A program made the position numbers and the translations under genes. From positions 620,001-684,000 of the forward strand of contig JADJQN010000001.1 of the NCBI GenBank assembly GCA_016712745.1: a DNA stretch of 64,000 bases, given 5' to 3'. Of this stretch, positions 43,494 through 52,333 are shown one piece after another. The DNA comes from Sandaracinaceae bacterium (GTDB lineage Bacteria > Myxococcota_A > Polyangia > Polyangiales > JADJQN01). A model generated the notes under the pieces. It was not told the origin of the DNA. It made no database searches and worked only from the letters and a program-made list of their open reading frames with translations. Positions within the stretch are counted from its first letter, which is position 1. Each line of letters begins with the position of its first letter.

Positions 43494-44150
43494 TTACGGG
43501 AGCAGGTTTTCGCAGCCGCGAATGAGATGGAAGGCTTCGGCGAATCCATACCCACATTGCATGCCATGGTACTGCGCGACGAGCTTGAGGCCCTCGCGTG
43601 AGATGGGATGTGGGTAGCGCTGAACCTCGTTCGTATACAGGGAGAACGCGTCAATCTTGGTATCGATCTCGCTCGTGATGTCCACGTAGTAGTTCGCCGC
43701 AAAGGGTTGGCCGTTCCACATCGTTACCGTGGAGATTTCCATGCCGAGCATCGAAATCGCCTTGCGTTTAGGTCGTCCTGCGATTTTGGCCACGTCGAGC
43801 GTGAGGCGATGATCGAGATTCAGATCAGTGTCGACGTGCGTAACGATTAGGTCGGGATCGAGGTTGAGTGAAAGCACCGCATTGGCGAGATCGGCCATCG
43901 GGATTGTGTCGAACTTCTGATCAGGAAAGCCAAGAAACGTAGGCTCATGTGTGACGCCCAAGGCTTTGCACGCGCGGAAGGTATCCGGGCGGTTGTCCTG
44001 AATGCTATCGCGCACCGAGATCTTGCCGTCCGACATGACGACAACCGAAACGTCCCAATTCTTCTTCACGAGCTTCTGAATCAGACCACCTGCTCCGAGA
44101 GTTTCGTCGTCGGCGTGGGCTGCCAAGATCATCGCTTTGCGAACGTTCAT
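43494..44150 (-). CDS. PIG-L family deacetylase
   Basis: A 218-residue zinc-dependent N-deacetylase. The metal motif AHPDDE appears as AHADDET (14-20), with the usual Pro replaced by Ala, followed by MSDGK and the second histidine motif HVDTDLNLDH. Members deacetylate GlcNAc in GPI precursors, mycothiol/bacillithiol precursors or lipid-linked sugars. ATG 44150 is chosen; a GTG 9 nt upstream is the alternative, with GGAGG just before it. It sits between the haem lipoprotein (47 nt) and a GNAT acyltransferase (27 nt); together the last two could deacetylate and re-acylate an amino sugar. Confidence 0.9.
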   Translation of the reverse strand: MNVRKAMILAAHADDETLGAGGLIQKLVKKNWDVSVVVMSDGKISVRDSIQDNRPDTFRACKALGVTHEPTFLGFPDQKFDTIPMADLANAVLSLNLDPDLIVTHVDTDLNLDHRLTLDVAKIAGRPKRKAISMLGMEISTVTMWNGQPFAANYYVDITSEIDTKIDAFSLYTNEVQRYPHPISREGLKLVAQYHGMQCGYGFAEAFHLIRGCENLLP

Positions 44151-44177
44151 CGTATCCACCGTCCTCCGTGCACGTGC

Positions 44178-45119
44178 TTAGTAAACGTCGTTGTCGGCTT
44201 GGGAGATATGCCACGCGCTCGCACTACTCAGACGCGGAAGGACGTCTGCCGGTCCGTCAGTGAAAATGAATCGGTCTTGTGACAAATCCAATGCGAAGCC
44301 CTTCGCCTCGAACGCTGCAGCATAGGGGTTGCGCGCATCGACCAGAGCCTGCACCTCAGCCGCGCCGTGCTGCTGCGCGAACGCGTGAACCTCGTCCAAG
44401 AACTCTGCAATGCGCCCGCGTTCGCCTTTGCGCACCACGAAATCGCAAAGGTTCACGACTCGCGACCCGCCCCGATCATAGACCTTCAACACGGCAAAGC
44501 CCGCGTCACCATCGATCATGAAGCGATAGTACGTCGCGCCGGGAATGCCGTAACGCCAGTTGAGATACTCGGGACTGCGCAGCACTCCGACCGAGAACCC
44601 GGCGTCTTTCCAAATGGCTAGGACGTCGGAGTTGAACGCTGGCACGGGTTGCAAAAGGCTAAGGTCCTTGGTTAAGCCTTGGGCATGTGCCACTCGAAGC
44701 GGTACTTTCATCAGCTCGGTCCAACCGGTGCGACGAAAGCTATTCTCGGAATGCTTGTTGGGAAACATCAGCCCAACCAAATCCGTACCGACTAAGCCGT
44801 CGCGCAATGCAGTGGCGAGCATGTTGAAAAAACCGCGACCTCGGAAAGTCGGGTCGGTCATTCCGTCCTGCATCAGAAAGCCGTCATAGATTTTACCGTC
44901 GACCCAAACATGCCGGCGCGAGACAGCGAGAAACCCGGCGATGAGTCCTTCGCAATCGATCACGCGGAGGATAGGCGCTCCTGCGGGGCCATGCTTGAAC
45001 TGCCAGTCGTAATGCGCCTGCGTCCATGGAGCGTGCGGCTGCACGCGATTGATGAGCGCGAGAATCGCAGCTTCGTCATCGGAGCGTGCTAACCGCACGA
45101 TTGCCTCGCTGTCTGCCAC
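44178..45119 (-). CDS. GNAT-family N-acyltransferase
   Basis: A 313-residue protein with the GNAT fold: the start has VRLARSDDEAAILALINRV, and FLMQDGMTDPTFRGRGFFNMLATALRD supplies the acetyl-CoA pyrophosphate loop (RGRGF). The long C-terminal half suggests a second GNAT-like lobe rather than a membrane segment. It could add an acyl group to an amino sugar exposed by the PIG-L deacetylase next to it. The gene is divergent from the dehydrogenase gene with 102 nt between, large enough for a promoter pair. Confidence 0.82.
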   Translation of the reverse strand: MADSEAIVRLARSDDEAAILALINRVQPHAPWTQAHYDWQFKHGPAGAPILRVIDCEGLIAGFLAVSRRHVWVDGKIYDGFLMQDGMTDPTFRGRGFFNMLATALRDGLVGTDLVGLMFPNKHSENSFRRTGWTELMKVPLRVAHAQGLTKDLSLLQPVPAFNSDVLAIWKDAGFSVGVLRSPEYLNWRYGIPGATYYRFMIDGDAGFAVLKVYDRGGSRVVNLCDFVVRKGERGRIAEFLDEVHAFAQQHGAAEVQALVDARNPYAAAFEAKGFALDLSQDRFIFTDGPADVLPRLSSASAWHISQADNDVY

Positions 45120-45221
45120 GTTTCCTCGCCGAACTAACTACCCGTTCGCCAGAAAACACGCAAGCTTGCGGGCCAAAGTCAAAGTTGACGCGTGCGAACC
45201 TTCATCGCATCGTTGCCGACG

Positions 45222-46178
45222 ATGTCACGGATCTTGATCGCCGAGCCGGAAGGCTTCAACCCTCGTGCTGTCGAGCTGTTGCGCGCGCACGCCGAGGTCG
45301 TGCTTTCGCCGACACGTGGCGACGGAATCGCGCGCGCTCTCGATGAGTATGACGTTGTGTGGCTGCGGCTCGCGACGCGCATCTCGCCCGCGCTGGTTCG
45401 TAACGCAAAACGCTGCCGCGTAATCGCGACGCCGGTCACTGGACTTGATCACATCGCCGTCGACGAATGCGCCGCCCGCGGCATGCGCGTCGTCTCCCTG
45501 CGCGGCGAGACAGAGTTCCTGAAAACTATTCGCGCAACGGCGGAGCTCACCATCGGGTTAATGCTCTCCATCATGCGCAATATCCCGGCTGCTCACCACG
45601 ACGTATTGCAAGGCCACTGGAACCGCGACGCGTTCCGGGGACGTGAGCTCTACGGCAAGTCGATTGCGATCATCGGCGCCGGTCGCCTAGGAACGCTAGT
45701 CGCGACTTATCTGCGGGCTTTTGGCGCGGAAGTTGTTGGCTATGACCCGCGGGTGGACTTCCCCGCCGAAGCAATGGCGCGGGCCTCCTCGCTCACTGAA
45801 GCGCTGCGCTACGCGGACATCGTGTCCATGCACGTGGCCCTCAACGACACGACCGCGAACTTCTTCGGCGCAGATGAATTCGCTGCAATGAAAGCGGGAA
45901 GCTACTTCGTCAACACCTCACGCGGCGGCGTCGTCGACGAGAGTGCCCTCCTCCACGCGCTTAGAACCGGGCACCTCGCGGGCGCCGCAGTAGACGTGGT
46001 GACGGGTGAACCCCATGTTGATGCGACGCATCCCTTAGTGAATGCGGCCCGGTCGCGCGCCAACCTAATCGTCGTGCCGCACATTGGGGGAAACACGGTC
46101 GAATCGTTCGAAAAGACGGAGCTCTTTCTGGCCGGTCGTGTACTGACCGCATTGACCGAGCTAGGCCTCACGCAATGA
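45222..46178 (+). CDS. D-2-hydroxyacid dehydrogenase family protein
   Basis: A 318-residue NAD-dependent enzyme of the phosphoglycerate/formate dehydrogenase family. The NAD site is GAGRLG (152-157), NTSRGG carries the substrate arginine R234, and E263 and H287 complete the catalytic set (PHIGGNTVES). I prefer ATG 45222 (MSRILIAEPEG) to a GTG 30 nt upstream as typical N-terminus. Its stop overlaps the CMP-sugar synthetase start as ATGA. A 2-hydroxyacid product coupled to CMP activation is unusual; it may build the acceptor or a modified acid rather than serine. Confidence 0.88.
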   Translation: MSRILIAEPEGFNPRAVELLRAHAEVVLSPTRGDGIARALDEYDVVWLRLATRISPALVRNAKRCRVIATPVTGLDHIAVDECAARGMRVVSLRGETEFLKTIRATAELTIGLMLSIMRNIPAAHHDVLQGHWNRDAFRGRELYGKSIAIIGAGRLGTLVATYLRAFGAEVVGYDPRVDFPAEAMARASSLTEALRYADIVSMHVALNDTTANFFGADEFAAMKAGSYFVNTSRGGVVDESALLHALRTGHLAGAAVDVVTGEPHVDATHPLVNAARSRANLIVVPHIGGNTVESFEKTELFLAGRVLTALTELGLTQ

Positions 46179-46864
46179 AAGCTCTCGGCATTATCCCAGC
46201 GCGCGCCGGATCCAAACGAGTTGTGCGTAAGAACGTCCGCACATTCGCGGGCAAGCCGCTGATTGCATGGACGATCGAGCAGGCGCTGGAGGCAAAGTCT
46301 CTGCATCGCGTGATTGTGTCCTCGGACGACCTCGACGCATTGAATATTGCCCGCAGCTTCGATCCGAAACTCGCACTCGAGCGCCCGCCCGAGCTCGCGA
46401 GCGATACGGCGCCCGCCGTCGGGTACGTGCAGCATGCGTTTCGTAGAGTCGAGGATGGCGATTCCTACGACGCGGTCGTGATTCTGCAACCCACTTCGCC
46501 GCTTCGTGTCGCCTCTGACATCGACGCTACCGTCGCGCTTTTAGAATCAAGCGGCGCGGACTCCGCCGTGAGCGTGGTCGCCGTCGCTCACGATGTGCAT
46601 CCGATCAAGCTCAAGACAATGCACGATGGGCGACTCTTTCCGTTCTTGGAGGAGGAACGTGGGCGCATGATGGCGCACGAGCTTCCGCACGTCTTCGTGC
46701 GCAACTGCGCAGTGTATGCGACGCGACGCAGCGTGATCGAAGCCGGACAGATCATCGGCGCCGACTGCCGCGGGTACGAAATGCCGCGCGAACGCTCCGT
46801 CGACATCAACGACGAGCTTGACTTCGCGTTCGCGGAATTCCTCATGCAGCGGCTAGGCGTCTGA
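46175..46864 (+). CDS. neuA: CMP-nonulosonate synthetase (acylneuraminate cytidylyltransferase)
   Basis: A 229-residue enzyme with the signature IIPARAGSKRVVRKN for CTP and sialic acid, then VIVSSDD and LQPTSPLR. It forms CMP-Neu5Ac, CMP-legionaminate or CMP-pseudaminate from the free acid and CTP. ATG 46175 overlaps the dehydrogenase stop. It lies far from neuB and neuC (17.6-19.9 kb), which is unusual. The last 12 nt overlap the convergent GT-B gene. The length is normal for bacterial NeuA without the C-terminal esterase domain. Confidence 0.92.
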   Translation: MKALGIIPARAGSKRVVRKNVRTFAGKPLIAWTIEQALEAKSLHRVIVSSDDLDALNIARSFDPKLALERPPELASDTAPAVGYVQHAFRRVEDGDSYDAVVILQPTSPLRVASDIDATVALLESSGADSAVSVVAVAHDVHPIKLKTMHDGRLFPFLEEERGRMMAHELPHVFVRNCAVYATRRSVIEAGQIIGADCRGYEMPRERSVDINDELDFAFAEFLMQRLGV

Positions 46865-48337
46865 CTTCGTTTTCGCGTCGTCGGCGATTTGCGCAGCGAC
46901 ACGCTGAGTGGCGCGTCCATCCAATGGGCCATAGAAACTCTCGGCAAACTCCCGCGCGCGTTTGGCGACTCCAACCGGCTCGCCTTGTGTCAACACCATG
47001 CGCAGGGTTTTCGAGATACTTTGCGTGTCTTCAACATGATTCGTTGCTCCTGCGCGCACGTAGTCTGGCTCGTGCTCAGAAGGCGCGCGTCCCAACGTGA
47101 CAACCGGAACTCGCGCAAGCATCGCGTCAACGGCCGAAGTTGACATGATTGTGACCAGCGCGGATGCGGCGGCAAGCTGGTCATGAATGGTGAGCTTGGA
47201 ATCCTTCGCGGCAACAATGCTAACGCGGCCATGACCGGATTCTTTCGCGAGTGCGCGATAAGGCTCGGGATCGTCTTTCGGATGCACGCGAATGATCCAC
47301 TGCGAGTCGGGTAGCTCTGCGACGGACGCAAACAACGCGTCCACGGCCGCGCGATGCTCCGCGGGACCTACCATGTGTCCCGCACCGGACAGCGCTACCA
47401 GGATCGTCGGAGGCGTTGTCGCGCGACGCTCGCCGCCGCCTCCCGCGTCTAACCACGGTGCGCCCATCATTACGACGTGGTCTGGCGGTACCTGAGACTG
47501 CACGAGCAAGTCCTTGGTGCGGGGCCCCCAAACGCAGTAGCGGTCGACCGCGACATCTTCGAACTGCTCTTTGCCTGCGATAATATCGCCGTGCTGCACC
47601 ATCACGACGCGTGCCGCGTGCTTGTGCGCGAGGTGCGAAGCGACACGTCCCTCCATGAGCGTTGCGTTTCCGACAACGACAACTTTAGGTTGCATCGCTT
47701 CGTAAACGGCGCCGAGTGCTGCGTAGCGATGCGTTGCATACGGCGCGTTCCTCTGCAAATACGCATGCGCCGCGTCGAGCCCCTGCGCGTGCTGTGGCAG
47801 ACGCTCGCGAACCTCGCGGACGACGTCGCGAATCTGCAAACGCAAAACCGCCTGCGCGCCTGCCGACGACAGCGCCAGTGCCGATGCATTGATAACGGGC
47901 TGCCCGAGCGCGCGCGCGCGCCTCGCGTCCACCGCACGAAACGTCGCCCAGCTCACGCGCAATCCGTGGTCGCTCACTAGGCGCGGCGCGAAGCGCAACA
48001 TATCTCGCATATGCGGCTCGGTGCGCGGAACCAGGAGCACGTCAGTTCGCTCGGCGGAAATCCTGCGAAGGCCGCGCTCACGCAGATTTCGAGCAATCTC
48101 GGCCAGGCGCGATAACTCGTCGCGAACACGGAAGGTCACGAGCAGAGTCGGGTCCTGGATGGTCGACGCCATCGCCTGGATGAGCCCGGCCTGCACGGCC
48201 GACGGGAGTGAGAGTGTGCCTCGGGGACCGTCGATCATGGCGAGACGCCGCTCCCGTGCAACGAGATCTAGGTTGCGAACCAGCTCACGTGCGAGCTCAG
48301 TCGCGACTGCCCTGCCCATTGCTTGTCCATCACTCAC
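46853..48337 (-). CDS. GT-B glycosyl/glycerophosphotransferase-like protein
   Basis: A 494-residue protein with a C-terminal donor domain of the type found in CDP-glycerol transferases and polysialyltransferases: WIIRVHPKDDPEPY, VTIMSTSAVDAMLARVPVVTLG and the HG/MVQHGDIIAGKE loop. The N-terminal 200 residues are helical and unlike known families. Adjacency to neuA suggests it may use a CMP- or CDP-activated donor. GTG 48337 is the first start; an ATG at 48319 is a possible alternative. It is 12 nt downstream of the O-antigen polymerase stop. Confidence 0.65.
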   Translation of the reverse strand: MSDGQAMGRAVATELARELVRNLDLVARERRLAMIDGPRGTLSLPSAVQAGLIQAMASTIQDPTLLVTFRVRDELSRLAEIARNLRERGLRRISAERTDVLLVPRTEPHMRDMLRFAPRLVSDHGLRVSWATFRAVDARRARALGQPVINASALALSSAGAQAVLRLQIRDVVREVRERLPQHAQGLDAAHAYLQRNAPYATHRYAALGAVYEAMQPKVVVVGNATLMEGRVASHLAHKHAARVVMVQHGDIIAGKEQFEDVAVDRYCVWGPRTKDLLVQSQVPPDHVVMMGAPWLDAGGGGERRATTPPTILVALSGAGHMVGPAEHRAAVDALFASVAELPDSQWIIRVHPKDDPEPYRALAKESGHGRVSIVAAKDSKLTIHDQLAAASALVTIMSTSAVDAMLARVPVVTLGRAPSEHEPDYVRAGATNHVEDTQSISKTLRMVLTQGEPVGVAKRAREFAESFYGPLDGRATQRVAAQIADDAKTKSDA

Positions 48338-48349
48338 GCAGCAACCGTA

Positions 48350-50911
48350 TTACGGAAACTGCGGGCTCGAAACCGATTGTTGGAGGCGGTTGCGTTCCGC
48401 CTGATAGGCGGCGTTTCCTGGCACAAGCTCGCACAGGCGAATGTATGTGCGGAGCGCTTGCGAACGATTCCCAAGGCGTTCAGCCACGGCTGCGAGTGCC
48501 ACAAGCGTTTGCGGGTCCGCTTCGAATCGGTAGGCCTCATCGTAGGCGGCGACGGCCCGACCATCATTGCCGAGGGTCGATTCGAGATTGGCCTGCAGCA
48601 GCATTGCCGCCGCGAGCAAGTGACTCGAGCCGCCGGCGAGACCTCGAAGTTCATCGATCGAAGCGCGCATCTGCTCCGCATTGCCACGCGCAGCTTCTGC
48701 GCGCGCGCGCATGCGAACAAGGTCAGTCGGATTGCGCGCGTAACGTTCACCGGCCCGTAGGGTGCGAATTGCGTCGGCGGGCTGATGTACGCCTATCAAT
48801 GCTTCACCAAGCAGCAACACCGCGTCGACGTTAGACGGCGCGTGCGTCACGATGGGCCGCAACGCAGCGATCGCCTCTTGATGGCTACCGGCGCTGATCG
48901 CGGCGCGCGCGCGCCGTAGCTGTGGGCCGGGATAGCTCGCATCGAGCCGTGTGATCTCCGCCTCAATCGGTTGCGCTGCTGGATGTGCGGCCGGGAGACA
49001 GGACGCGACGTTGTCGAGATAAAGGATCCGGTTCTCGTTCGTCGGAGCGCTTCGCAGCGCGTACTCTACGCGCGGATAGGTTTGCAGAATCCAGCAGGCA
49101 AGTGCGACCGGGCTCGACGAATCGTACGTTGCTGCCTGCTGAAGTTCGAGGAGAGCCTGGTCACGAAAACCGGACATGACGAGCACGCGAGCGGCTCCGA
49201 TGTGCGGACTTGCCCAACCTGGCGCAAGGCGCATGGCGCGACTCAACCAGCGCAGCGAAGCGGGGTCGGAATGTCGAGCGGCTTCTGCGCCCGCGAGAAG
49301 TGCGAAACTTGGCTCCGACGGATGCAAACGCACGGCGCGCTCGAGCGTGCTGCGGAAGCTTGCGCGATCTCCGCTTTGCATCTTTGCGGTGAGGTCCTCA
49401 TTCAAGAAATTAACGGCGGCATTCGGCAAGCGCGGACCAATGAAACCTACCGCGAACATCGCCAGCGCCGCTGCGATCCACGTGAGCCAACGCAGTTTCA
49501 GGCCGACATGAATCGTCTCCGCCGCATCCCGCTCGCGGCCTTGGCGAGGCGCTACCAGCGCGGCGAGAAGCGCGATAGCAATCGTGGACACTCCCAACAA
49601 CTCGAGACTGAGATCGAACATGTCGTGAATGACGATGCCAATCACTGCAGCAGCGGCCGCGAGCTTGAGCGATGATCGCGAGCGTCGCAGCACGCGAGCG
49701 AGTGCCGCTGCGAACGCAGCCGCAATCAGCACTGCGATGGGGATTCCCCATTCGCTCGACCATTGGGCGGCGATGTTCTCCGGGTAAATAGCGCGTTTGA
49801 ACGTGCCCTCGTGCCGCACGAACGCAGCCGAGAAAGCACCGCGGCCGACCCCGGTCCATGGGTTTTCGAGCGCGAGCAGCAGGGCCTGCTTGGTAAGTTC
49901 GATCTTGCGCATGTCGTTTGCGGCGTAGTCGCTTACGACGTCTTTGCTTGCCACGAACATACCCAGTCCGCCGCCTAGCACCAGCACGATTCCGATGGCC
50001 AAAAGGTTGCGACCGAACCGACGTTCACTGCGTCCACGTATCCACGAGAGCAGCGCGAAAGCGGCGAGCGTGCACGCGAGCGCCGCAATTCCCCCACGCG
50101 AGACGGTCAACACGACGCAGCCCGCGGTCACAACGGCCGCAGCAATCCACACGACGCGCAGAGCGAGATTGCGTTCTTCGCGCAGTCCCAGCGCGAGCAT
50201 GATCGGCACCCCCAACGTGAGAAGACCGGCGAGAGTGTTCTCGTTGATGAGGGGCGACAAGAGATGAGGAACGGTGTGCACCGGCCGATAGACGCCGAAG
50301 ACTTCCCGTAGGCCCACGACGGTGTGCGCGAGCGCCACGAACGCCAGCGTGGCGATGGCAGACGCGATAACGATGAACACGCTCTTGCGCTGCCCCGCAG
50401 CAGCTAGGACAGCCGCGGCTACAAACGTTGCGAAGAGCGCGGCTCCCTTCACGACTTCTTCCGCCGTGGCTGCCGGGTCGCGGGAAATCGTGCACATAGT
50501 CGGGGCGGGCTCACCGAGCAGACGCGCGGTCGCCTCGGCGTCCTCCGCGGCAGTGGGCGCGAGCGCGCGTACGACTCCGCAGGGCAACGGCGCGGCCTGG
50601 ATACACGTCCAGACCAGCGCGCCGAGCACCGCCACACCGAGCGGCATTCGAATCTCGCCAACATCGTGATCAACGGCCCACGCAGCCGTGATCGCGGAAA
50701 TGGTTGCGAGGCCCGCAATAGCCCAAATCGTCCAACTGAAGACGCCGCCGAAAAGCTGAGGCGCAAGAAAGAGCTCGGCACCTAGGGCAGCAAGGGCCAC
50801 GCGATACAGACGCGTCTTCTTCGTGTGCGCGCGACGACCTGGCGAACGCGGCGAACGTCGAGGACGGTGGTCGTCCATCTCGCGCGAAACCTCTTCGCTG
50901 TCCTCGCTCAC
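48350..50911 (-). CDS. O-antigen ligase/polymerase (Wzy_C) with C-terminal TPR-like repeats
   Basis: An 853-residue protein: residues 1-30 basic, about 30-480 a polytopic membrane domain with the WzyC/WaaL loop (TVVGLREVFGVYRPVHTVPH and NENTLAGLLTLGVPI), then a periplasmic helical repeat region from about 520 to the end with regular [A/L]..A...P.. patterns. WaaL ligates glycan to lipid A; Wzy polymerises repeat units; the TPR fusion is common in exopolysaccharide loci. GTG 50911 overlaps the ligase-like gene stop (GTGA). It would work with the Wzx at 22250. Export genes (Wza, Wzc) are absent from this window. Confidence 0.88.
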   Translation of the reverse strand: MSEDSEEVSREMDDHRPRRSPRSPGRRAHTKKTRLYRVALAALGAELFLAPQLFGGVFSWTIWAIAGLATISAITAAWAVDHDVGEIRMPLGVAVLGALVWTCIQAAPLPCGVVRALAPTAAEDAEATARLLGEPAPTMCTISRDPAATAEEVVKGAALFATFVAAAVLAAAGQRKSVFIVIASAIATLAFVALAHTVVGLREVFGVYRPVHTVPHLLSPLINENTLAGLLTLGVPIMLALGLREERNLALRVVWIAAAVVTAGCVVLTVSRGGIAALACTLAAFALLSWIRGRSERRFGRNLLAIGIVLVLGGGLGMFVASKDVVSDYAANDMRKIELTKQALLLALENPWTGVGRGAFSAAFVRHEGTFKRAIYPENIAAQWSSEWGIPIAVLIAAAFAAALARVLRRSRSSLKLAAAAAVIGIVIHDMFDLSLELLGVSTIAIALLAALVAPRQGRERDAAETIHVGLKLRWLTWIAAALAMFAVGFIGPRLPNAAVNFLNEDLTAKMQSGDRASFRSTLERAVRLHPSEPSFALLAGAEAARHSDPASLRWLSRAMRLAPGWASPHIGAARVLVMSGFRDQALLELQQAATYDSSSPVALACWILQTYPRVEYALRSAPTNENRILYLDNVASCLPAAHPAAQPIEAEITRLDASYPGPQLRRARAAISAGSHQEAIAALRPIVTHAPSNVDAVLLLGEALIGVHQPADAIRTLRAGERYARNPTDLVRMRARAEAARGNAEQMRASIDELRGLAGGSSHLLAAAMLLQANLESTLGNDGRAVAAYDEAYRFEADPQTLVALAAVAERLGNRSQALRTYIRLCELVPGNAAYQAERNRLQQSVSSPQFP

Positions 50912-52323
50912 GTTCCCCTCCCCGTGCTCGAACGTGTGGACGGCCTTTTCACAAGCGAAATCACCGCCCGAAATTTGCCATTGGCTGTGCGCGGTAATTC
51001 GTCGCGCCGCTCGAGAGTTACGTTCACCGGGCCCAGTCGCTCTTGAAGACGCGTGACCATCGAGCGTCCGGCTTCGTCGCTGTAGTTGTCCGCGGGCACG
51101 TACAGGATGCGCACGTGGTCGAGCGACTCTTGGATAATCTGCGCTTCGAGCACTGGCAAATGCTGTTTAAAAACCGGGTCCAAGCGCCCAATCGCGCGAC
51201 CGTCTTTTGTGTAGAGCACGTCGTCGCTGCGCCCATCGATCGACGCGAGCATCGGCATCCCGCGACCGCAACGACAGCGTTCTACGTGCGGGCGGGCGGT
51301 TGCGCGGTCGCCCACGCGATAACGGATGAGCGGCATGTCTGCGTTTAGCAGTCCGGTACACACGAGGTCGCCAGCCTGCCCATCTTCGACCGCGATCCCG
51401 TTCTCGACGAGTTCCACAACGCCGACGTCCGGCCAGATATGCATCTCGCCTTCGGCACATTCGCCCGCTGCGGCTGCAAGCTCAGCCATCCCGTAGGTCT
51501 CGCGCAGCGGACACTGAAACGCCTCTTCGATCTCCGCCCGCTGGTAGTCGAAGACGGGCTCGGCATTCGCAATCGCGACGCGCATGCGAACGTCGCGCCT
51601 TCGCAATTTCAAGACCTCTTGGGCGAGAGCGTAGAGCGACGATGTGTAGCCGAAGAGATACGTGACGCGATGGGCGATAAGCGCGTCGAGGTAGTGCGGA
51701 ATCAAGTCTGGCGCGAGATGATACGACGACATGTAGAACTGCTTTAACCCCGCATTCCAGACCCAAAAAAGAGGTTTGCGATCAGCGGCGGGCGTAACGA
51801 GCTGCCCACCTAAAATGGCCCAGCGGTCGTGCCTGCTCACTCCATACCAAAGTCGCGAGCGCGCTTCGAACATGGCGTACCAGGTGCGAACGGTGTCTTT
51901 GCTCCACCACAAGTCGAGCGACTTGCCGGTTGTTCCGCTGGTATGTTCGTGGAACATGCGCTTGGGATCGCAGTCGTCTGCTACGAAAGCATGGGGCGCA
52001 TTGCGTATTTCTTCCTTCTCTAGAATCGGCCAGTTTGCGAGCTCGTGAAACGACGCGTTGTCCCCACGTCGACGACGCTCCTGCCAAAGCGTCCGGTAGT
52101 ACGGAACCTGCGTCGCGGCGCGCGTTAGGACGAAGCTCAGGCGTTCATCCTGATAGCGCTTCCACGCGTGGACATCCCAACTGTCCCGCGCGAGAAACTC
52201 ACGCGCGAGCCGGTCGGTGGTTTTCGTATAGCGCCACGTGCGCAGGTAGTAACCGCGCAACGAAGCGGGGACCGAGCGCAGGGCGGGCGGCAACCGATGA
52301 TAGAGCTGAAGCAGCGTGGGCAT
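50908..52323 (-). CDS. CapK/PaaK-type adenylate-forming protein
   Basis: A 471-residue member of the phenylacetate-CoA ligase family. The phosphate-binding loop is EHTSGTTGKSLDL (about residues 125-137) and later TYGMAELAAAAGECAEGE and RYRVGDRAT match the family's conserved sites. In glycan loci such CapK homologues are conserved but their reaction is unknown; aminoacyl or acyl activation is usually assumed. ATG 52323 begins 10 nt downstream of the asparagine synthase stop, while the longer frame start at 52365 would overlap that gene. It is co-transcribed with the polymerase and synthase. Confidence 0.88.
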   Translation of the reverse strand: MPTLLQLYHRLPPALRSVPASLRGYYLRTWRYTKTTDRLAREFLARDSWDVHAWKRYQDERLSFVLTRAATQVPYYRTLWQERRRRGDNASFHELANWPILEKEEIRNAPHAFVADDCDPKRMFHEHTSGTTGKSLDLWWSKDTVRTWYAMFEARSRLWYGVSRHDRWAILGGQLVTPAADRKPLFWVWNAGLKQFYMSSYHLAPDLIPHYLDALIAHRVTYLFGYTSSLYALAQEVLKLRRRDVRMRVAIANAEPVFDYQRAEIEEAFQCPLRETYGMAELAAAAGECAEGEMHIWPDVGVVELVENGIAVEDGQAGDLVCTGLLNADMPLIRYRVGDRATARPHVERCRCGRGMPMLASIDGRSDDVLYTKDGRAIGRLDPVFKQHLPVLEAQIIQESLDHVRILYVPADNYSDEAGRSMVTRLQERLGPVNVTLERRDELPRTANGKFRAVISLVKRPSTRSSTGRGT

Positions 52324-52333
52324 GAGCTTGTCG

